Below, in pieces: positions 27,101-36,100 of a stretch of DNA of 64,000 nucleotides. The stretch comes from Pampus argenteus (lineage: Eukaryota; Chordata; Actinopteri; Scombriformes; Stromateidae). Numbering within the stretch: the first letter of the stretch is position 1; every line of letters begins with the position of its first letter. The stretch spans positions 12,884,001 to 12,948,000 of the forward strand of contig CM072863.1 in the NCBI GenBank assembly GCA_036937835.1. The letters run 5' to 3'. Position numbers and translations under genes: made by a program. The notes below the pieces were generated by a model that was not told where the DNA came from, made no database searches, and saw nothing but the letters and a program-made list of their open reading frames with translations.

Positions 27101-30100
27101 GGGCAGCTGTAAATATATATTTAATTTAGTGCTGAAACAATTCGTTCATCAATTGTTTAATCAAATGACAAAGGTGATTAAATGCTAATGTTATTTATCA
27201 AGAAACTATGCAAAACACTCACTTCCATCTTATCAAATGTGAAGATTTGCTGTTTTTCTCTGTTTTATATCACTGTAAACTGAATATATTTAAATGTTGG
27301 CCCCTTTTGCGACTGATAAGTTCAATTTTCTGACATATCTGGCATAGACAAAACAATAAATCAAAATAAATTAATGGTTGATTATTGAATAACAAAAACA
27401 TTTTTTATTTTCCATAATTACACCCAGACATCTATTTATCTCCAGATGATTTAAGACAGATGATTTGAGACAATAGTGTAATTGTTCCACAAATGAAATA
27501 ATAAAAAGATGCTTAAAGGGTGTAAAAATAATCAAAGTTGTTTTCAACAAAGTTAGCTGAAGCATATCTAGAGTCAAGCTTCTACTCTATCATATCAGCC
27601 ACAGGGAGTAGCGTAACATCACCAGGCAAAGGAGACATATATGAAGAAGTGGTCTCGAATAATAATAGATGAGCCAGAGTAATTTCATGCATGTCTCTCA
27701 GCAGCTTCCTTGGAGACCAGTGCTCAGCCTAAACATCTGCATGTCATCTGGCCACATCTTCAGACACCTGCTCAACATCTTCAACAAATAACCCACACAT
27801 AAACACACACAGAATACTGTACACACACGACCCAAATCAGACATTAAAAATATCTCTATTTTGCTGTCCCCTACATTTTAATGTAAAATAATCCAGCAGC
27901 AAACAGATGCACGTTGTCAAATATATCAAATATGTCTTTGTGTCCTTGTAGAACATTTTGCTTAATTTGTGAAGCCTGTGAAATCCTACTCCAACAGGAA
28001 GACCATCTCACCACTGCTAATCTCCCCATGATGATGTTCAGTTGCTCAAGACAGTATGGCTACAGAAGCTATGATACACTGCATGGACATACAGTAACAT
28101 AACTATCCACACTTCTGTGATTATCTAATGTAAAGGAATGTGGTTAAAAAAACAGATGCTAGATGAGAATAAAGAAATAAACTTTACAAATTCTTTAGGA
28201 TAATGCTATTGCCACCAGCTGTGAGAGATCAATTTAATGAGATGCCCCTGAATTGTGCTGAACAAGCTTTAAATCAACTAAACCACCCGCAACAAAGTAA
28301 AAGGTCAAATGTCTCTCAGAGTCATTTCAGGGTAGCATGGGTAAGTCACAAACATAGAGAATGTACATTCCTCCTTCTGAGATGTGAGACACACACAGAT
28401 TGTTGGCAGCTAACCAGGGCATTTTTGGCTTCCCCCATCCAGAGCCCCTTACGCTGCTTAATCTTCCCTGGAATAATTCCTTAATGTGGCATGCAGCGTG
28501 GCATAAAACTCACTCTCATCTGTTGCAGTGAATGCCTACACTCTATTACAAAGACACCTTCTCTGAGAGGATTAGCAGCTTCTACAATAAGAAGAAACAG
28601 ACAGAGCAGGGGTCAGCGACTCGCGGCAAGAAACTGAAAACCAACGAGCAGGTGTCACCCTTACAGCTTCTGAAGGGGATGACCACATCAACACAGAGAC
28701 TGCCCTGTATTTGTTTAGGGTCTGTCGATCTGTTTAACCCCCAGAGTGCAACCACAGAGGGAGACCGCATTTAGGGCAATTCACAGACACAAAGGCTCCG
28801 TTTGGTGCCATAATTGGTACGCGCAGAACCTAGCACTGTATTTTGAAGCAACAAATCGTGTTTTGCTATGCAAAGGAATGTGTCATTTCAAAGAGTTCTT
28901 GTAAAAACCAGGTCCAGCTATATCAGATGATCTCTGACAGGTTTCTTTGAAAGATTTACCATTTGAGCTTGACACAAGGTTGGATTGACAGAGGCATTAA
29001 GTTTTTCTTTGTATGCAATTAGAATATCTGGAGGATTTGCTGCGCCCTACATCACACTGTATGTCTACATTTATATTACACCTATTCTTGTCGGTGAAAT
29101 ATATACTGTCAGTATATTTTCCACTCTACTGTTCCAGAGATATGGATAAGACAAGGTGATGACATGCATGTCACTCAGACCTCACGGGAAATGTACAGTG
29201 GCACTATACTCCAAACAAAACGGAATGGAGCACAAGCCAGTTAAACATACTGTGAGTTCAATGCAGCCTTATTCATTTTTTGCAGCTGAAAACCAATGTC
29301 AACATCTTCACCTTAACCTGCATAAAAATGTGATTCTGGTTTATGTCTCCTCAGCAGTAGTTGTACATGCTTACAGTTTGCCATCCAGCTCTGGCATGGG
29401 TGCCATGATCAGAAGAGTAAGAGACTGGCATTTGCTCCAAGCAAAGTATTCAACAGCAATTCAAAACCATAATGTGACTAACAAATATTGTATTTTAAAT
29501 AAACTGGTCAGCCACAGTAACATCTGTAGCTGTCCAGCAATATCATGAGATTGCTTTGGGTCTGTGTCTACTCCTTGTCTGACATCCTTGAGTCATGCCT
29601 GCTTGCCAGACTCATACCAGTATAAATATAATTCCACAAAGATGCAAGCTCATCCGGCTAGCAAGAACGTCATCAAGTAATTGTGAGAATACTGCTTACA
29701 ACAATGTGTATGTCGGCATGTTACTCATTAGATCGAAAGGAATATCTCAGACTAATCTGAGGCAGTACTTTGATGGACAAAATAATCTAATTTACACCCC
29801 TGCTAAGGCGGAAAATGCACCATGTTACGTCTCAGTTGGTTGGTTTCTGTCTGTTCCTCTGTGTGAGTTTAGGTCTGTGTCTATTTGTGTTCAGCTATGC
29901 ATGATGCGGTCCCCATGACCACTGACATAGTTGTTGCTGTGTTCCATGACACACACACACACACACTCATAAAGACCACCCATGGATAGACAGAGGACCA
30001 TTTCCTTTACTCTGGATACTGGGCCTATTTCACATGTAGCTACCTTCCCCAGCCTGGTTCCACCACAAAAGGGGGCCAGTTCTTATTCAGCAGTTAACGA

Positions 30101-33100
30101 GGACAACAAACTGGAGGAGTCATTGTCCCTGCTCCTCAGCCCCTGTCACAAAGCTTATTGTTGCCATCAATCAACATAACTGCTTGCTTCCACTTCCAAC
30201 TGACCCCATCCATCCTCACCCAGCCCGTGGCTGCAGGCTGAGGTAAAAAGGTTTAACTCATTGAGTGAGTGGTCCTCCAAACATTTAAGTGGAGGAAGTC
30301 GCCACCACAAAGTCAAGAGCTCTTCACTTTCAGGAGAACCAGATAGTCATCGAGCCAATTGGAGTCTTTTCAAAACACAAAAGTCACCTCATTTGCCCAT
30401 GGGGTTTTTCCAACACTGCATTCTGCCTCCACAACTTTACCGGAATTAGATGAATTGTAAAAAATAAAACATAGATTTAGCTAAGTTTTATTTATATAGT
30501 GCCAAACCATAAAAGGTTATCTCATGACACATATAGAACAGGTCAAGCACTTTATGTCTATGTAGATTCTCACTCATCCATCGTAGTCAAAGGAGTTAAG
30601 TATTATGCAACTGGACTTTCTTGGAGTTTGAAGGCGTTTCACCTTTCATCGAAAAGGCTTCTTCAGTTCTAACCTGATCATGGAAACCAGGAGCTATATC
30701 TCTGGATCACAGAGGGTGGAGCTGTAGACCACACCCCTCATTCCGTAACAAAGGGTCACATGAGTCACCTTTCAAGGTGTGATATTAGTATGAGAGTCGT
30801 TGTGGTCACATGATCCAGAGATTGAGGCTTGCTCTGATGGTGAAGAGCAGTTAAACTTCCTGGGATGAGATCTCAAGGCAGGATGGTATGTAGCAGACAG
30901 ATTATGACACAGCCCCCCTTCTCTGTTTAGAGTTGGTTGTTCCAAATAGACATAGATGGCCTCCATCACGCCTCTCTCGAACCACCTGTTCTCCTTGTCC
31001 AATATGTATATATCGGTGTCTTTAAATGAGTGTCCCTTTTCCTTCAGATGTATATGTACTGCTGAGTCCTGTCCTGATGTGGTGGCCACTGCATTGTACT
31101 GCATAAACCACATTGTTGAGGTTTTGTCTTGGTGTTTTGCCCTTGGGGTGGTCCAGTCTCTGTCTGAGTATGTTGCCAGGCTTGAAATAAACTGGGATGT
31201 TGTGTTTACTGAAGATCCTTCTTAGTTTTTCTGAGAGACCAGATATGTACAGCACAACCACGTGATTCCTTTTGTTATTTTCCCTCATGTCAGTCGGTGT
31301 TTTTGTTCCTTTCTCCTGTTTTCTATTAGTCTTGATGAAAGCCCAGTTGGGGTACCCACCACCTACTTCAAATACAACAGGGAATTCTACAGGCAGAAGC
31401 ATGGCTGTGCCGTGGACTCTCCAGTCTCCCCCCTTGTGGCAAACCTCTATATGGAGGAAGTGGAGAACCAAGCACTGACCTCATTTAAAGGAGCAACACC
31501 TAGCCACTGGTTTAGATATGTGGATGACACATTCTGCAAAATCAAAAGCCAGGAAGTAGAGGCCTTCACAGAACACATCAACTCAGTCAACAGCTACATC
31601 AAATTAACCAGGGAGGACACCAAAGACAGGAAACTACCTTTTCTGGACTGTGAGGTCCTTGCTGAAGAAGATGGAGGTCTCAGCACAGAGGTTTACAGGA
31701 AACCCACACACACCGACCAGTATCTACTCTTTGACTCTCATCACCCACTGGAACACAAACCAGAACCCTACAACACCGGGCAGACAGCATCCTTTCTAAA
31801 TCAGAAGGGGAAGAGAACACACACACACACACATCAAACAGGCCCTAAGACATTGTGGTTACCCCAACTGGGCTTTCATCAAGACTAATAGAAAACAGGA
31901 GAAAGGAACCAAAACACCGACTGACATGAGGGAAAACAACAAAAGGAATCACATGGTTGTGCCGTACATATCTGGTCTCTCAGAAAAACTAAGAAGGATC
32001 TTCAGTAAACACAACATCCCAGTTTATTTCAAGCCTGGCAACACCCTCAGACAGAGACTGGACCACCCCAAGGGCAAAACACCAAGACAAAACCTCAACA
32101 ATGTGGTTTATGCAGTACAATGCAGTGGCCACCACATCAGGACAGGACTCAGCAGTACATATACATCTGAAGGAAAAGGGACACTCATTTAAAGACACCG
32201 ATATATACATATTGGACAAGGAGGACAGGTGGTTCGAGAGAGGAGTGAATGAGGCCATCTACGTCCATTTGGAACAACCAACTCTAAACAGAGGAGGGGG
32301 GGCTGTGTCATAATCTGTCTTCTACATAACATCCTGCCTTGAGATCTCATCCCAGGAAGTTTAACTGCTCTTCACCATCAGAGCAAGCCTCAATCTCTGG
32401 ATCATGTGACCACAACAATTCTCATCCTAATTCACACCTTGAAAGGTGACTCATGTGACCCTTTGTTACGGAATGAGGGGTGTGGTCTACAGCTCCACCC
32501 TCTGTGATCCAGAGATATAGCTCCTGGTTTCCATGATCAGGTTAGAACTGAAGAAGCCTTTTGAGCATTCTTTGTAATACTGGAAAACAGCAGAACTTAA
32601 TAACAAATTCATCGAACATTCAAGAACTCTAAATTCATGTTAGTGTATCAGTGGAAAGCTGAGCTTCATAATAAGATGATAATACCGGTAGTATGAAACA
32701 GAAAGATACAGAAAACAATAGGAAGACATTTTCTGTGCTGTGGTATATTCTTTCTTCAAATATGTGACTAATTAAGCACAGCAAATAATGCTGGACAGCA
32801 CAACAGTGAGAGAGTAGTCTAGATTTGGACAATTATAGTATAGATGGAATAGAGAAAGAGAAAAAACATGCAGAGGCGATAAACAAACTACTCAACTTCC
32901 AAGTCACTGTCTGACTACGACATGATTTGACCCTAAAATCCGCCCAACTGCCTCACAATAAACACAGGTCACAGATCATACACTTTTTTTATTATTTTAT
33001 GAGGAAACACACAGGGAGAGAGCAAGGGGGAAGGAGAGAGACAACACAAAACAGAAAGAAACTTCAAAAGTGCCAGACACTAAATCACCATCTCAACACA

Positions 33101-36100
33101 AAGCATTCCCATCTTTACTTGTTTTGTGCTTTTTTTTTAGGGGATTTGCTCAAGCTGTGCATTTTACAGAACCAATTTTTCTTTTTGGATGCTGTAGGTG
33201 CTGTTGAAATCAGCCCCACAGATTGCATTGTGCTGACTGAGGTACAGTACAGATAGTACATAGCAAAGTGCACAGGAGTGGAAGAGGGAGGATTGTGGTG
33301 TGAGCTTCCTTTTATCCTGGTTCAATGGCTCAGAGAATAGGGTGATTAGTTTGTCCCATTTCAAAGTGCTGCCACGTCTTTGGTTACATAGATAAAAGAC
33401 CTGCCTCATGTCAAAAAGAGCAACCATTGTCACACAAAAAAGAAACAAAACCTACGTCGACTTAAGTGAGGGGAGATACTGGGCAGTCCTGAGGAATGTC
33501 TCTTTAAGACATCTCTTAAAAAGTGTTTCAAAACAAACCAGATTCATTGAAGAGCAGACAGTGTAATGCTTCCTTGTATAATTTAATACTGTAACCTTTT
33601 CCCTGGAAACAAAAGGCTCTTTGAAGAGAGCACAGATGCCATAATAAGACACTGATGACAGGCACATCCAAGAGATCTCCTCCCTCTCTCCATCCCTACC
33701 ACCTCCCATCAGAAACTAATGTGCCTGTACTGGGGATGCGAGGGCTGGGCATTAAAGTGCACAGGGTGTTTCCAAGAAGGCGATGGAAAACAGGGAAGTG
33801 AACTTTCTTATCAGTCTCCTGGACTGGGGACAAACTGTTTACAGGAAGGCTTTGCCAGGGGTCTGTCTATGGTATGCAGGCTATGCAATTTGGATCACTG
33901 GGTGTAAAATCCCATCAAAGGAGGCTTCTTGGTCACAGCGGTGTGAAGCTAAGCTTATCCACAAGGAGATGAGCTGTTGGCAGCCCCAGTGTGACAAACA
34001 GAACTACTTTTCCATTCATGGACCTATGGATTGGAATTACAGTCCTTTTTGTATCAGCAGGTGGACCCTTCAGTATGATCTGATGTTTTATGGGCCTAGA
34101 CTGTGGTTGGTTGGGGTAAACACTGGATCCTCTGACCTGTACTGCCATGTAACATCTCTGAATGAAACATGGAAATAAAGCTAGGCAGGGAATGTGGACA
34201 TTTGGAGCTCTACTATACACTGTTAATTAGTTTCCAAGAAAATGCTAACTGCCAGTCAGACTATTTCACTACAGAAGTGCTGTGGAGTCATGACCTCGCT
34301 CAGCACTTCTCTCTGGTCGTCTGGAGATTGCTTTTTTTCTGGGTGCAGAACAAGATCTAACAATGCAAAACTGTGTGATTCAAGTGAATGTCAACACTTT
34401 AGTCTTTCAACACTTGAGTTTTTTTTTCCCAGCATGCACATTTAAACCTTGTAGGACTACTGTGACAACACAAGTACTGGAATTGACTGATAACATCTGC
34501 TGAGGAGTCTGGATGGGCAAAGCACCTCTTGACCCTTTTGACCTTTGTCTGAAAACCTTTTATTCAGGTCTGTGCCAAGTGTGAGGTGATGTTTGAAGCA
34601 CCGCTTGTTCTGCCGAATCAGGAAGTAAACATACCTACCCACATATTTTCTCTCTTTTACATAAAAACTGCGCACTTTGAAAGATTTTTGTGTTTTAAAA
34701 GCTAAGAAAACAGATTTTTTTTTTTGACGTAATGATGATACTTACGATACAGGCAACCTGCCTCTCCATTAAGTTGAGACCATCCAGGGCAACACTTGTA
34801 CACAGTCTGATAATCCTGTCTGTACACTTGTCTGTATGCTGTGTAGTATGCCGTCCTGTCAACAAGACAAATGTGATGTTAAAAATATTCAATCAAACCT
34901 ATTGCAATAAGAGTAATACACATTGTCTAAACATACAAGTTTTTTTCAGTTTTTCAGTTGTAAGTTTATTTGACTTGATAATTTTTACAACATTTGATCT
35001 GTTTGAAAAAGCAAACATCTTATAATCTGATGCCAATGACTCCCAGCACTTTATGTTACATGCAGAACATGTTCAGCCAACAGTTCCCAGACTCTTAAGG
35101 TGTGAGACTACTTCAGAGAACGGTTCCTATCCCTGTACTTTGGGACCCCTCTTATTGCCACACCACCACAGTCATTACGCATTGTAGAAACATGTTTTGT
35201 TCACAGCGAGTAATTGTGGCCTTGGCTGCCTTCAAAGCAGCCTTTGACTGCAACACGGTAAATAATGCAGAGAAAGCGAGCGTGAGCAACACAGTGAGAA
35301 ACTCCTGAAACCGAGTCTCAGTCACAGACTAAGATGCTAGCATTAGGACTGTCCTTCGAAGGAATGTTGGCTGCAGAGACTCCTGCGTGTTAAATAGCTG
35401 TAACCCCAGTGAAGTGGGGCTACACCTTGCACTTAACTGTGTAAGAGGCTCAAAGTTGTGATTACAGAACAAGAGCAAGAGAGATGTAAGGGGAGGGAGG
35501 AGATAAAGGAGTTACATCTTGTCCTGCTAGACACTGTTTGGAGACGGAGTTAAGTGAAGGATCATGCCCTTTCTGATGCATGATTCATGGAGACTACACA
35601 AAACGATTAATTAAAGCTCTTGAGCCAGAGCTTAATCAGCAAAACGCTACATACCCTGCAAGTGAGGACGAGAGTGCTTGTCTGAGAACAGAGCCAGAGG
35701 TTTTGACTATAGAAAGAGAAGGAGGAGGGTTCATGAGACCACAGACAACAAATGATGTGTATTTCTCACCTCCTCTCGTATCCCATGCACCAGGACTGTC
35801 CCACACAGCCTTGCTTCCACACTTTAACCATGCGTGTGAAGGCCTGCACACATGGCTGCCTCTGGGCAACCAGCGTCACCTCCCTCTCCATACAAACATT
35901 GGGCCTGGAAAAAGAAAAAAAAAGTGGTGAAAATACTTAAGGTGTCCAAATGTTCTGTAGTGTTTAACAGATGTACAGATGACAGTGGGGCAATTTATGA
36001 GTGCTGTAAGAAATGCTGCTGCAAAGATAGATAGACAAATTCATTTTCTAGTTGTTAACAATGTAATACCTCTGAGAGCATTAGCTGTGTAGGGCTTCTT

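Larger units (their letters stand above)
30555..32562. mobile_element. Penelope-like retroelement, defective, in an inverted-duplicate arrangement
   Basis: The core at about 31354-31858 (+) encodes reverse-transcriptase palm motifs: TTYFKYNREFYRQKHG, DSPVSPLVANLYMEE and FRYVDDTF. These are diagnostic of Penelope-like elements. The right arm 31859-32562 (+) encodes the linker (GYPNWAF..) and the C-terminal nuclease region (NNVVYAVQC, then SGQDSAVHIHLKEKGHSF and RWFERGV), followed by the 3' UTR. The left arm 30555-31353 is the same segment in reverse orientation, with only scattered differences, and extends about 100 bases further at the 3' end. The RT is 5'-truncated and frameshifted near 31765. 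Both arms share a deletion and frameshift in the GIY-YIG nuclease, where the expected tyrosine-glycine motif after VVYAVQC is missing. It is therefore non-functional. Confidence 0.85.
25921..34745 (-). other. megf6 intron 3
   Basis: 8.8 kb intron between the EMI domain and the first EGF. It holds a MITE-like repeat (27128-27380), a CA repeat (29950-29966), a dispersed repeat (30480-30553) and the Penelope-like element (30555-32562). Two longer plus-strand open frames (29156-29548 and 33783-34178) show no recognisable domain. Confidence 0.65.

Noticed and set aside
29156..29548. 130-residue plus-strand open frame
   Set aside because: Low-complexity intronic translation without motifs or a conserved start.
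33783..34178. 131-residue plus-strand open frame
   Set aside because: Rich in Trp and Cys but with no domain pattern; antisense to a megf6 intron.
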